From Agapetus fuscipes (taxonomy: Eukaryota; Arthropoda; Insecta; Trichoptera; Glossosomatidae): a stretch of 64,000 bases of DNA. This document shows positions 50,215 through 59,581 of this stretch, one piece after another. The stretch covers positions 12,051,229-12,115,228 of the forward strand of contig OX637356.1 in the NCBI GenBank assembly GCA_951799405.1, in the 5' to 3' direction. Each line of letters begins with the position of its first letter. Within the stretch, counting starts at the first letter, position 1. The notes beneath the pieces were generated by a model. The model did not search any database, was not told the DNA's origin, and saw only the letters and a list, made by a program, of their open reading frames with translations. Made by a program: the position numbers and the translations under genes.

Positions 50215-51640
50215 TGTGATTTGGTTACTTCTCCACTTGGTACTCGGTTACTTCTCCACTTGGCACTCCTCAACTTGGTACTTGGTACTTCCATACTGGT
50301 TCTTGGTTCTTCGCCACTGATTCTTGGTACTTCTCTACTGGTTCTTGGTACGTTTCCACTTGGTACTTGGTGCTTCTTTACTTGTAAATTGGTACTTCTC
50401 CACTTGGTACATGGTACTTCTCTACTTGGTACTTCTCCACTTGGTACTTGGTTAATTCTCCACTTGGTACTTGATACTTCTCTACGTGGTACTTCTCCAC
50501 TTGGTACTTCTCCACTTGATACTTGGTACTTCTCCACTTGGTACTCGATACTTCTCTACGTGGTACTTCTCCATTTGATACTTCTACACTTGATACTTGG
50601 TACTTCTCCACTTGGTACTCGGTACTTCTCTACGTGGTACTTCTCCATTTGATACTTCTACACTTGATACTTGGTACTTCTCCACTTGGTACTCGGTACT
50701 TCTCTACGTGGTACTTCTCCATTTGATACTTCTACACTTGATACTTGGTACTTCTCCACTTGGTACTTGATACTTCTCTACATGGTACTTCTCCACTTGA
50801 TACGTCTTCAGTTGGTACTTGATACTTCTCTACATGGTACTTCTCCACTTGATACGTCTTCAGTTGGTACTTGATACTTCTCTACATGGTACTTCTCCAC
50901 TTGATACGTCTTCAGTTGGTACTTGATACTTCTCTACATGGTACTTCTCCACTTGATACGTCTTCAGTTGGTACTTGATACTTCTCTACGTGGTACTTCT
51001 CCACTTGATACTTCTTCACTTGGTACTTGATACTTCTCTACGTGGTACTTCTCCACTTGATACTTCTTCACTTGGTACTTGATACTTCTCTACGTGGTAC
51101 TTCTCTACTTGATACTTGGTACTTCTCCACTTAGTACTCGGTACTTTTCTACTTGTTACTTCTCTACTTATTACTTCTCTACTTGGTCCTTCTCTACTTG
51201 GTACTTCTCTACTTGGTATTTATCTACTTGTTACTTCTCAAGTATTACTTCTCCGCTTGGTACTTGGTATTTCTACACTTTGTTCTCCATTTTACTTTCT
51301 TTCAACATGGTTTTTGCTACATCTATAAGTAACTTTTAGGCTCTCGTTACTTTTCTCCTGTTTTTTTAGAACTTCTTACTTTTCTACGTGTTGCTTCTTA
51401 CTTCGTCCTTCTATACCTGGTTCTTACATACTTATTACTTGGAACAAGTTCTCTTTGTTACTTGTAACTTCTTTATTATGTTCTTAATACAACTCTTCTT
51501 GTTTTTCGGTACTTGTCTACTTGGCATTTGTCACATCTCAACTTGTTACTTTACAGAATATATACTTCTCTATTCGTAACCTGTTACTTCCCTACTTGTT
51601 TTGGTATCTGATACTTGTCTACTTGGTATTCGGTGCTACC
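50215..51640. repeat. Minisatellite of ~15-bp units with 74- and 52-bp higher-order repeats
   Basis: About 1.4 kb of degenerate TACTTCTCCACTTGG units. 50540-50760 repeats as a 74-bp block (ctctacg at 50554, 50628, 50702). 50760-51010 repeats as a 52-bp block (cgtcttcagttgg at 50803, 50855, 50907; cgtcttcag again at 50959). Beyond 51100 the units decay into TTACTTCTCTACTTG-like sequence. Because the unit is 15 bases, long frames stay open on both strands (YFSTW-type one way, PSGEV-type the other); I do not regard these as genes. Confidence 0.96.
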
Positions 51641-51834
51641 TACATACCTCACTATACACGGTAATTGGTGCTTGGTGCGAGTATCATAGTAATCGACCAC
51701 GTAAATCTGATACGAGAAAATCACTGTTATCAAATGTACTTAATACAAGATCAATCGCTTTTTACGGCGTCTGAATATCTATTAAATCCCACAAAAAAAT
51801 AATTCTACTAATTTGCATGCCGACATGTGGACGC

Positions 51835-52075
51835 GAAGTTGAATTGTTGTAAGGCTGACCACCCATACTGTAAAACAAGTGCATGTCTGCCAACGCATCA
51901 CCACTCCCATTGCAAATCTTTTCTCATCACACTGTTACTCAACGTCCATTCTTCACTTCCATACATCAGTATCGTTAATAATATACCATTGGTTACCACT
52001 ATAGACAAATTGTTTCTTTCAATTCCTTCTATTATACCGACTGCATGCTTTCCTTTACACAATCTTTCCTATTTT
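51835..52075 (-). mobile_element. Fam-A scrap, then RTE-like LINE fragment
   Basis: 51848-51882 is Fam-A plus strand (taaggctgaccacccatact). 51905-52075 on the minus strand resembles an RTE-type region before the C-terminus (LMYGSEEWTL-like from the inverse of cgtccattcttcacttccat, acatcagtat). Frames are broken. Confidence 0.6.
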
Positions 52076-52107
52076 TTTTTTCAACTTAGATTATATCTGA
52101 TCTCATC

Positions 52108-52368
52108 TTATTTGCAAAGACATATTAAGATTTGAAATTCATATTAAATGCATGCCCACAAACAGACTTTTGCCAATGCCACCCCGGTTTCAGGGAAAGG
52201 CGGCAGGAGTTGCAAGGTTTATACCTTAACATAAGTTCATGTGAGGTTTTGTTTATTTGTATGCACGCATGCAGAATGTGTAGGAGTGAACCTAAATGTG
52301 CCTTTCTGTGGGCATGCATTTAATATGAGCCTTAAATGTTAACATATTATCTTTGCAGCTTAGATTAT
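52108..52368. mobile_element. Head-to-head pair of Fam-A pieces
   Basis: 52108-52167 is minus strand (catcttatttgcaaagacat to aaatgcatgcccacaaacag). 52168-52368 is plus strand from the core (ttttgccaatgccaccccgg) to the tail (ctttgcagcttagattatag). Both tails face outward and both 5' ends are lost at the junction. Confidence 0.88.
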
Positions 52369-53227
52369 AGTTCACACGTGTGACCTCTTTAAATCAAGTT
52401 ATCTCTCCATTACTTTATCATAACCAGGACACGATATCAGCACGTTCCTTTGTTTTGGCTTGCATGTATTTACCCCCGGCCACACTTAATTGCACGTGTC
52501 AGGTGAGCCCTAAGCGTCCTCAGGCCAATTACACGTGTACCAACTAGTTAAGTGCCCTCGGCCGGCCCAAACTCTGCCATACATCTTTCTAACCTCTTAA
52601 TGTGAACGGCCTTACATGAACATAACACTTCTTCGAATAAACTATTATTATTTTAATGGAAACGTGTTATTTTTGTTATGTTTGGGCGGATTGTTAGGTA
52701 GATTTGTTATAGGTAGCTGGCCATAAAATCCTTTGTCCTTGTGCCAATAATCTGACCTATCAAATTTACCCAATCACCAATCTCCAGCTGACAGTACTTG
52801 TGTGAATGTGGCAGTGGACAGATTTGTCTACAGTACCTACTCACATCGCGCGCGAACGAAGGAGAAACACACAAAAAAACGCAACCAGTGCTCCGCAAAG
52901 AGGCCATCCATTGGAGACCAGGTGAGTCCCGAATAATTTCCGTGATTCCTATCCCCTTTCTCCTTTGGTTAGCTGCCTGGGCAGATTTGCTGGGCAGTTC
53001 GCTCGAACGCGATTTATGGAGAACCAGTGCGGTTAAAAAACCCTTTCCACGCTTCACATCGTAAAGCCAGACTTGGCGTTATCAGATATTGTAAGTAAAT
53101 AACATGACTTTTACTTGTTTTCTTCTGTGGGAATATATGAGATAATGATGGTCATATTTTTTTGAAAAACTGAACCCATCAAAAATTAAGGCACATAAGT
53201 TGCAAACATGAAAATCGAATAACATTT
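52369..53227. other. GC-richer island; candidate host sequence
   Basis: 52690-53060 is markedly less AT-rich than the flanks and shows no repeat match. The minus strand is open for 116 codons (52707-53057; contains YCRQICPLPHSHKYCQLEIG and ends GTRTKDFMASYL), and an 88-codon frame is open on the plus strand. A good 5' splice-site-like sequence, CCAG/GTGAGTC, lies at 52920 on the plus strand. I recognise no domain. It may be an exon, a promoter-proximal region or old single-copy DNA. Confidence 0.35.
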
Positions 53228-53251
53228 CTTGACTTATAGATTGCTATGTAG

Positions 53252-53513
53252 TGTGAGGGTTTTTCCTCTGTCCTGCTGATTGACACAATTAATAATGTAA
53301 CAGCCACTTTAATATGTTTACTTTTATTCCTTTCACAATGTATACACAATAAACCACAGCACAATAATATTAATTATTCTTAATTACACATGCTTGTGGC
53401 TCTCACGCCAGGCAAGCTTCTTCCCTCTTTTTGCATTCTTTTTTTTTCCTTTTTCCATTCAAATTTAAATACAATGTTCCATTCTACCAAACAAACAAAC
53501 TCATCTCGTTACA
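53252..53513. mobile_element. Solo LTR, 262 bp
   Basis: Begins TGTGAGGGTTTTTCC and ends CTCGTTACA. TSD GTAG at 53248-53251 and 53514-53517. Removing the LTR and one GTAG restores the Fam-A start. It contains cacaataaaccacag, a possible polyadenylation signal. A 4-bp TSD suits a Gypsy or BEL type; no internal region is present, as expected after LTR-LTR recombination. Confidence 0.9.
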
Positions 53514-53832
53514 GTAGCTGACCGGGTATTCGGTAAAAAATGGTTCACTTCGACAAATTTCACCCCCGTTTCAGGGATGGAAGTGAAAAATGGTTCAAAG
53601 AAATATGATTTGTAATAAAATATTGAAGAATACATTAATTGGCATAATGAATTGTTTATAATAATCTTATTTATGTTTATAATAACAAATTTAAGCTGGG
53701 GTGTTCTTTTGGTAAGTCGGAAAAAGTTACAGGGCTTATGTTCATTTAAAAACACATGCAGACTTCGTAAGCGCAAACTTACACGTGTCTCCTTGTGAGA
53801 ATGCATTAAATGTAAATCCCCAATGTTACATA

Positions 53833-54233
53833 TGAGGGCATTAGAATCAAAAAGCAAGTGTCCTATTGACCAGTGTCCTATAGACTAGTCGCTCCCCCAG
53901 TTCTTGTTAAGCGTATGCGCCAATCTTGTCAAATATGACTTTTTCATGCAGTTGTCTTATGAATCAAATTCTACACAATCTGAGCTAAGAAAAACTGGAA
54001 AACTCGATAATGTGAGAGTTGTTTTAAATATTTTTACAATAAATTTCTTGTTTTCATAAGACACATTGGTCCAGTACACGTGCAAACATTGCTCATGTAA
54101 AATTTTCTCAATGGCGTATACGATAAACAAGAACTAAGGCAGCGAAGTGTCTTATAGACTAGTGTCCTATGGACTAGTGTCCTTTAGACTATCTATGGTA
54201 CCTACACTTGCCTTTTTGATTCTAAGGCCCTCA
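53833..54233. mobile_element. Fam-F TA-target DNA element, 401 bp
   Basis: Ends TGAGGGCATTAGAATCAAAA and, inverted, TGAGGGCCTTAGAATCAAAA (about 29 bp). TSD TA at 53831-53832 and 54234-54235. Inside the ends are tandem 15-bp units of AGTGTCCTATAGACT type, on both sides of a nested Fam-E. TA targeting suggests the Tc1/mariner group, without transposase. Confidence 0.92.
53890..54144. mobile_element. Fam-E element nested in Fam-F
   Basis: Ends CGCTCCCCCAGTTCTTGTTA and, inverted, CGCTGCCTTAGTTCTTGTTT. Interior caatctgagctaagaaaaac, ataatgtgagagttgtttta, gacacattggtccagtacac. It lies exactly within the AGTGTCC... tandem units of Fam-F, with AGT on both sides. Confidence 0.93.
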
Positions 54234-54265
54234 TATATTTGCAACTGTATTAGTTTAGATTTCTA

Positions 54266-54487
54266 GAGTCAATAGATGATATTCGTGTTACAAGGACTCT
54301 CTGAGTTTCATACAAGCCGAGAGGACTTTGGATTAACCTGTTGTTTTAGTTGTATAATCTCAGGCAGCCACTACGTGTGTTCAGAGAGTCCTTTAACACG
54401 CCACTTCACCTTCATTATCCTCCGCATTCACCAATTTATCCTCAAGATCTTCAAAACATACTTTTTTGGTTAAATAGCTTACTCAAC
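54266..54487. other. No feature recognised
   Basis: Short spacer; a 65-codon frame (54276-54473) has no recognisable motif. Confidence 0.4.
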
Positions 54488-54557
54488 CACATTTTTTTAA
54501 AGAATACTGTGCGGAAAAATCCCTAGATTCCAGATACCTCTAGAGGTCTATTACATT
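54488..54557 (-). mobile_element. Fam-D 3' module cut by Fam-E
   Basis: Minus strand: the inverse of agaatactgtgcggaaaaat and ctagaggtctatta matches Fam-D. It stops where Fam-E begins at 54558. Confidence 0.75.
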
Positions 54558-54816
54558 TCGCTCCCCCAGTTCTTGTTTGCCGTATAAACCAATTCTGTCA
54601 AATATGACTCTTTAATGCAGTTGGCTTAAGAATCAAATTCTACACAATCTGAGCTAAGAAAAAACGTAAAACTCGATAATGTGAGAGTTGTTTTAAATAC
54701 TTTAAAAAAATATATATCCTTATTTCATAAGACACAGTGGTCCAGTACACATGCAAACATTGCTCATGTAAAATTTTCTTAATGGCGTATACAATAAACA
54801 AGAACTAAGGCAGCGA
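54558..54816. mobile_element. Fam-E element, 259 bp, clear ends
   Basis: Ends TCGCTCCCCCAGTTCTTGTT and, inverted, TCGCTGCCTTAGTTCTTGTT; inverted repeats continue through gccgtat. About 255 bp and close in sequence to 53890-54144. Confidence 0.93.
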
Positions 54817-54835
54817 TATTTAGATACAAAATAAA

Positions 54836-54975
54836 CCAAATCTCACATGAAAAAAATTGAAGCCGAACTCCTACCGCATTTTCCCAAGACCTAAGTGGCA
54901 TTAGCAAAAGTGAACTGAGAATTGTTTACAGTAAGAGGGGTCATCCCCATACCAATTTATCAGTCAAGTTACACA
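54836..54975 (-). mobile_element. Fam-A element, diverged 5' half
   Basis: accaaatctcacatgaaaaa, taagtggcattagcaaaagt, catccccataccaatttatc, agtcaagt. Old copy. Confidence 0.8.
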
Positions 54976-55684
54976 AATATTTCAAAAACTGAGACAACTA
55001 AAAATCAAATGGCTGCAAAACTCAATTAAACCGGATCAAGAATGATATGAACCTGTATTTTTTTTTGTCCACAGTTCGTATGTACCTAATTTAGTTGATT
55101 TTTTAAAAACATTTTAAATTTCATCTTCTCTCAAAGCTACTTGATGATATATTATTCAGTATACAAGTGTATTATGTGGGGGCACCACGTGCAAGGTAAA
55201 ATATGCCTTGTCACCCATCTACAAAAGGGCCATAAACCTTTGGCGCCCTTCCGATCCGCTCTGGTCGTTCCTTAAACATCCCAGATGCGAAAATGTGACC
55301 CCATCGTACAACGAGACCGTCTTCTGTTTAACTTAACCAAAAATGTATGTTAACTAAATAGTGCCTCAAGTGAGCGTTTAGATTTCATACATTATTTGTA
55401 AAACGCTATGTTTGAGTTTGCGAAGAAAGCTTATACTATTATGCTGACATAGAAAATGTCCTCAGCCTCGGCAAACTTGTTATTTTCACTTTTTATACTT
55501 TTATTCATTGTTCAATTTTGAGGGGAAAAAGGTAGGTAGGTACCTGAGCAACAATTTTTTTAATCATAATATAAGGAACAAATATTTTTCTCTACATTGC
55601 AGAGGAACAAATTTAACTTTTGTTATTTTGATTTTTTAGTAAAAGCATTTACAATATTTTGGATGATTTATGGCAAATAAAATT
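54976..55684. other. No gene; GC-richer patch and Fam-L patch
   Basis: 55175-55325 (ggggcaccacgtgcaaggta, ggcgcccttccgatccgctc) is GC-richer but unrecognised. 55345-55440 resembles Fam-L (gtgcctcaagtgagcgttta, gtaaaacgctatgtttgagt). Confidence 0.45.
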
Positions 55685-55790
55685 ATGTTGATATGAGCCA
55701 TACTGTACAAATTCATTCGCATTGGCCAACGCCACTTCTGTGTAAGGAAAAGCGGTAAGAGTTGCCAAGTTCATGTATTTTTTGTAACAA
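55685..55790 (+). mobile_element. Fam-A element, diverged 5' part
   Basis: gttgatatgagccatactgt, gcattggccaacgccacttc, aagagttgccaagttcatg. Old subfamily. Confidence 0.75.
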
Positions 55791-56245
55791 ACTTTCTTTG
55801 CACAATTTTTTTTTTAAATATACAAATAGAATTTAATTTTTTGTAGAAACCTTAAAACTGCCTTTTTGGTGAAAAGCTGATATAAACAATGTACTGTAAT
55901 TTTATCGGAATTTCTTAGAAAAACATTTTTATTTTAATAAACTTTAAAATCGTTTATATTTTATAAATTTTCTTTATACTTTTGACATTCAAAACTTTTT
56001 TCTTAATGTTAAAAATAATCTTACACTCAATTTTCAGAAGGATGCTAAAATATTTCAAAATTTTCTTGTTATTTATTTAACCACAAAAAAAGTTTAGGTA
56101 ACAACCCATCACAAAGGTTAATTGGAAAACTTTATCAAAATTAAATGTAACTTTTTTATTTGTTAACAACATCATAAGTATAATAATGTAAATATCAAAC
56201 AATTTGTGTACTTTCAACATTATTCTTTTTAAAATGAATCTTTAC
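55791..56245. other. AT-rich spacer, nothing recognised
   Basis: Very AT-rich; no repeat or coding signal. Confidence 0.5.
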
Positions 56246-56505
56246 TAATCTAATCTAATCTAATCTAAGTTGCAAAGATATGTTACATTGGAGATTCACA
56301 TTACATGCATTCTCACAACCAGACACGTACAAGTTCGCGCTTGCACATGCCTCATGTGAACCTACAACATAAAAACCAAATCTCAAATGGACATACACCC
56401 TGCAACTCTTGCCGTCCTTCCCTGAGACAGGGGTGACATTGGCAAAGTGAACCATTTTTACAGCATGGGTGGTCAGCCGCATACCAACCTATAAGTCAAG
56501 GAACA
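56246..56505 (-). mobile_element. Fam-A element, young full-length copy
   Basis: Four ATTAG-type units at the left (taatctaatctaatctaatc), then agttgcaaagatatgttaca, cacaaccagacacgtacaag, ctgagacaggggtgacattg, ccgcataccaacctataagt and caaggaac. The 75-codon frame is open (56255-56482). With 44408-44658 this is the least decayed copy. Confidence 0.97.
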
Positions 56506-56599
56506 CACACACACGACAAATTACATTTTATACATCACTAAATAATAATATCCAAATACAAAATATCCATTTACAAATAAAAACAAATTCCAATTTAAT

Positions 56600-56970
56600 A
56601 AACCCTAGCCGCCAACATTACAGATCAACCGCCATTTCTTTCTGTCCTTACATACTTCTTTCATTTCCTCCAGAGTCATAATTTTCTTCATACAGGCTCT
56701 TCTTTTATTATGACTCTGGATATTCCATTCATTCGCAATTTCGGATATTTGGTCCATCCATACCTTTCTCGGTCTTCCTCTACCACGACATCCTATTCTA
56801 CATTCTACCAACATATACTTTCTTCGTCAGTCTTTCCTCATTCATTCTCTCCATATGCCCAAACCATCTTAACAAACTTCTTTTAATCTTCACTTTCACA
56901 CTTTCTCTTGCACCACATTCTTCTCTTACAAAATCATTCCTCACCCTGTCACTCCGTTTTCTCCCAATCA
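56600..56970 (-). pseudogene. RTE LINE, C-terminal fragment
   Basis: Minus strand: CRIGCRGRGRPRKVWMDQIS, then EIANEWNIQSHNKRRACMKK and IMTLEEMKEVCKDRKKWR, with an upstream RWFGHMERMNE-like block in a broken frame. Homologous to 58833-59581 but a different subfamily; no ACAAG tail. Confidence 0.88.
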
Positions 56971-57029
56971 ATTTACAATTTTGACAATTATATTATTTTT
57001 TTAAAACTGAACAATTTCAAAACTTAATT

Positions 57030-57115
57030 TAAATCGGATATTTAACGAACCGTTTAGAGAGAACTTACATCATTCTCGACGTTTCGTCAGCGACGTAGCC
57101 GACGTCTTGACTTTC
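57030..57115 (-). mobile_element. Retroelement tail with acgtttcg motif
   Basis: gaacttacatcattctcgac, gtttcgtcagcgacgtagcc, gacgtcttgac. Counterpart of 36946-37015; the body is not recognised. Confidence 0.5.
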
Positions 57116-57553
57116 TCATTTTTTATCATATCGTTAAAATCAAAACAGCTCTAAAATAAGCAAAAATAAAGGCATTTATGGCATTCCTATTAATGTGGTT
57201 TTACGATTTTTTTTGTCACAAGCGCCTTTAAGACAAAAAGGCCAAAACCTTATCGGTTACACCAAAACCATACTTCGAAAACGCCGTTGTTTTCTCGAGC
57301 ATAAACAATACAAAAATCATCGTAGAGCTATGGAAGTTAGCGCATTAGAAAGAGCAAAAAAAATCAAGTAGGATAGCATTCATAGCTCATTTTTGATCAA
57401 AATGTCGCTTATAAGTCGCCTTTTCGTCGATATATATGTAGACTGCACCAAAACAACTATTTATTTATGTTATCTAATGCAACTAATGATTTGGACTTTG
57501 TTGTGATAATGTTGCCAAACAGTCCTAATGAAAAATTTCAAATAATCATCAAG

Positions 57554-57648
<95 letters not shown>

Positions 57649-57705
57649 AAAAAAAAAATTTAAAATTTAAAAAATTTAAATTTAAAAAAAAAAAAAAAAT
57701 TTAAA
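57554..57705 (+). repeat. 92-base A run followed by TTTAAA-rich sequence
   Basis: An uninterrupted run of A from 57554 to 57645, then alternating short T and A runs to about 57705. A length of 92 is unusual for a decayed tail and may be partly an assembly or sequencing effect. Confidence 0.97.
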
Positions 57706-57709
57706 AAAG

Positions 57710-57866
57710 ATGACATTTTAATGAAATTGTCTTAACAATCATATGTTTGGGATCAATGTGAGAATCGTTTAAACCATTTTTAAAATCAATGTCCAGAGTT
57801 CATAAGACTCATTGGTTCTCTACACATACAAACATTGCTCGTGTGAAATTCCCTCTGATGGAAGCT
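57710..57866 (+). mobile_element. Fam-E element, 3' half
   Basis: gaaattgtcttaacaatcat, ttcataagactcattggttc, ctacacatacaaacattgct, cgtgtgaaat. It ends where Fam-A starts. Confidence 0.7.
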
Positions 57867-58074
57867 CACTTTGCCAATGTCACCCCTGTTACAGGGAAGG
57901 ACGGCAAGAGTTGCAGGGTGTATGTCCATTTGAGATTTGGTTTTTATGTTGTAGGCTCAGATGAGGCATGTGCAAGCGCGAACTTGTACATGTCTGGTTG
58001 TGAGAATGCATGTAATGTGAATCTCCAATGTAACATATCTTTGCAACTTAGATTAGATTAGATTAGATTAGATG
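57867..58074 (+). mobile_element. Fam-A element, 5'-truncated young copy
   Basis: Starts inside the core (ctcactttgccaatgtcacc) and runs to five ATTAG units (ttagattagattagattaga). Nearly identical to 44408-44658 in the shared part, so recent. Confidence 0.95.
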
Positions 58075-58539
58075 GACATACGACAAGATAAAAAAAAAAA
58101 AAATGTTTAAACACATTGTCCGTGCTCTCCCTATGAAGGGTGACCTCAAAGTGAATCTCTTACTAATGTTTTGTTATTCTGCATTTGTAGGAAACTTTTA
58201 TTTAAATATTTGATTCAAAAAACAAAACTTTTAAGAAAACGTTTTACTTGCTTGTCCACATATCGTAGAACATAGTAGAACATAGTAGAACATAGCTAGA
58301 ACATAGCTACCACATCCACATCGTAGAACATAGCTAGAGCTCTCATACAATTCCTAGTAACATATTGTAATGTTATAATTTTAACTTGGGTTCTTTATCA
58401 TTAAACTGCGATTTATTTATTTAACAGGTTTTATTTTGCACAATACTCGTATACGGTTACACAGTACTTCTCTAACTCTATCGACTTCGCGTCATAATGT
58501 TTCAAGCATCTCTGACTCTCCGCACCATTGCGGCTCGTA
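58075..58539. repeat. Short tandem gtagaacata units; otherwise no feature
   Basis: 58263-58340 repeats gtagaacatagtagaacata with variants carrying gctagaacat. The remainder is unrecognised. Confidence 0.75.
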
Positions 58540-58832
58540 TATATAATAATAATAATAATAATAATATCAGGCTAATTTATTTTAAATTACAAATGATAAG
58601 AGAGCGCCGTTTTTGTGTGTGTCACACCTCAAGGGCCCTCTCCGATCATGGATAAGACTTTCTAAAAAGGTGTGTCTTGAGTGCTCCGCGAAATACATCC
58701 ATAGATTCGGAGTTCTTCACTCCGGGTGGCAGTCTGTTCCACTCCACCGGACCCGCAACACGGAAAGCGCGGTCTCCGAAATTTGTACGAATCTGACGGC
58801 GTGGCTGAACCAAATTGACTACTTCATCGCCC

Positions 58833-59581
58833 AAATAAGACAAAAATATTAGTTTTTGACAGGAATGAAGTATGTGAGGAACTTACAGTTAATTTGAATG
58901 GGAAAAAAGTTGAAGTAGTGAATGAGTTTGACTATTTAGGAAGCAAGTTTGAGGCGAATGGTAAGATGACGAAGGAATTAGAGAAGCGTGCCAGCAAAGG
59001 AAGATGCGTGATAGGAGCGTTTGGTAGAATAGCGAAGAATAAAAGGATACCAAAGAAAATGAAAATGGCGGTACACAATTGTATATTGTTGCCGACCCTG
59101 ATGTATGGAAGCGAGTCATGGACGGTGAATGAAAGAGAAGTAAATAAGGTATGCACCGTAGAAATGGCTCATTTGAGAAGTATGACAGGAAAAACACTGA
59201 AAGATAGAGTGAGAAACGAATGGGTTATGAATGAATGCGGAGTAAAAGAAAGCGTGAAAGTGAAAGTTCAAAGAAGTGTGATGCGATGGTTTGGACATAT
59301 TGAAAGGATGAATGAAGACCGACTGACAAAAATAGTGTATAAAGGGAATGTAATAGGTAAGCGTGGAAGGGGAAGACCTAGAAAAGAATGGATTGATCAG
59401 ATAAGTGAGATTGCGAATGAATGGAATTTACAGAGTGGAAACAAGAGAAGAGCATGCATGAAAAGAGTGATGAAATTAGATGAGATGAAAGAAGTATGCA
59501 GGGACAGAGTCAAGTGGAGGCACTTATGTGGAGGTACTGGCCACCCCTAGAGGAATGGCGGCAGGATACAAGACAAGACAA
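58833..59581 (+). mobile_element. RTE LINE insertion, 5'-truncated, 7-bp TSD
   Basis: Flanked by ATCGCCC at 58826-58832 and 59582-59588; the CR1/L2-like host reading frame resumes after removing it and one TSD. The 3' end is ggcaggatacaagacaagac, with two ACAAG units as tail, as in RTE elements that end in short repeats rather than poly-A. The same end is seen at 42664-42690 on the minus strand. Confidence 0.96.
58834..59550 (+). pseudogene. RTE ORF, C-terminal 238 codons, still open
   Basis: Open from the first insertion codon to TAG at 59548-59550. Blocks in order: KTKILVFDRNEVCEELTVNL, VVNEFDYLGSKFEANGKMTK, MKMAVHNCILLPTLMYGSES, MAHLRSMTGKTLKDRVRNEW, VQRSVMRWFGHIERMNEDRL, GKRGRGRPRKEWIDQISEIA and RRACMKRVMKLDEMKEVCRD. 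These are the thumb and C-terminal regions downstream of the reverse-transcriptase catalytic site in RTE-clade LINEs; endonuclease and catalytic YADD parts are missing. The absence of any stop or frameshift implies a recent insertion. Confidence 0.94.

Larger units (their letters stand above)
53228..54265 (+). mobile_element. Fam-A element broken up by nested insertions
   Basis: Pieces in order: 53228-53251 (cttgacttatagattgctat), 53518-53580 (gtaaaaaatggttcacttcg), about 53716-53832 (ggaaaaagttacagggctta, cacgtgtctccttgtgagaa, ccccaatgttacata), 54234-54265 (tatttgcaactgtattag). The gaps are a solo LTR, an unclassified 135-bp AT-rich insert (53581-53715), and the Fam-F element that itself carries Fam-E. 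Confidence 0.93.

Noticed and set aside
50184..50874. Long repetitive frames on both strands (up to 143 codons)
   Set aside because: They follow from a 15-bp tandem unit without stops; both strands are open and no start context or flanking coding sequence exists.
57467..57670. Poly-lysine frame
   Set aside because: Produced by the A run.
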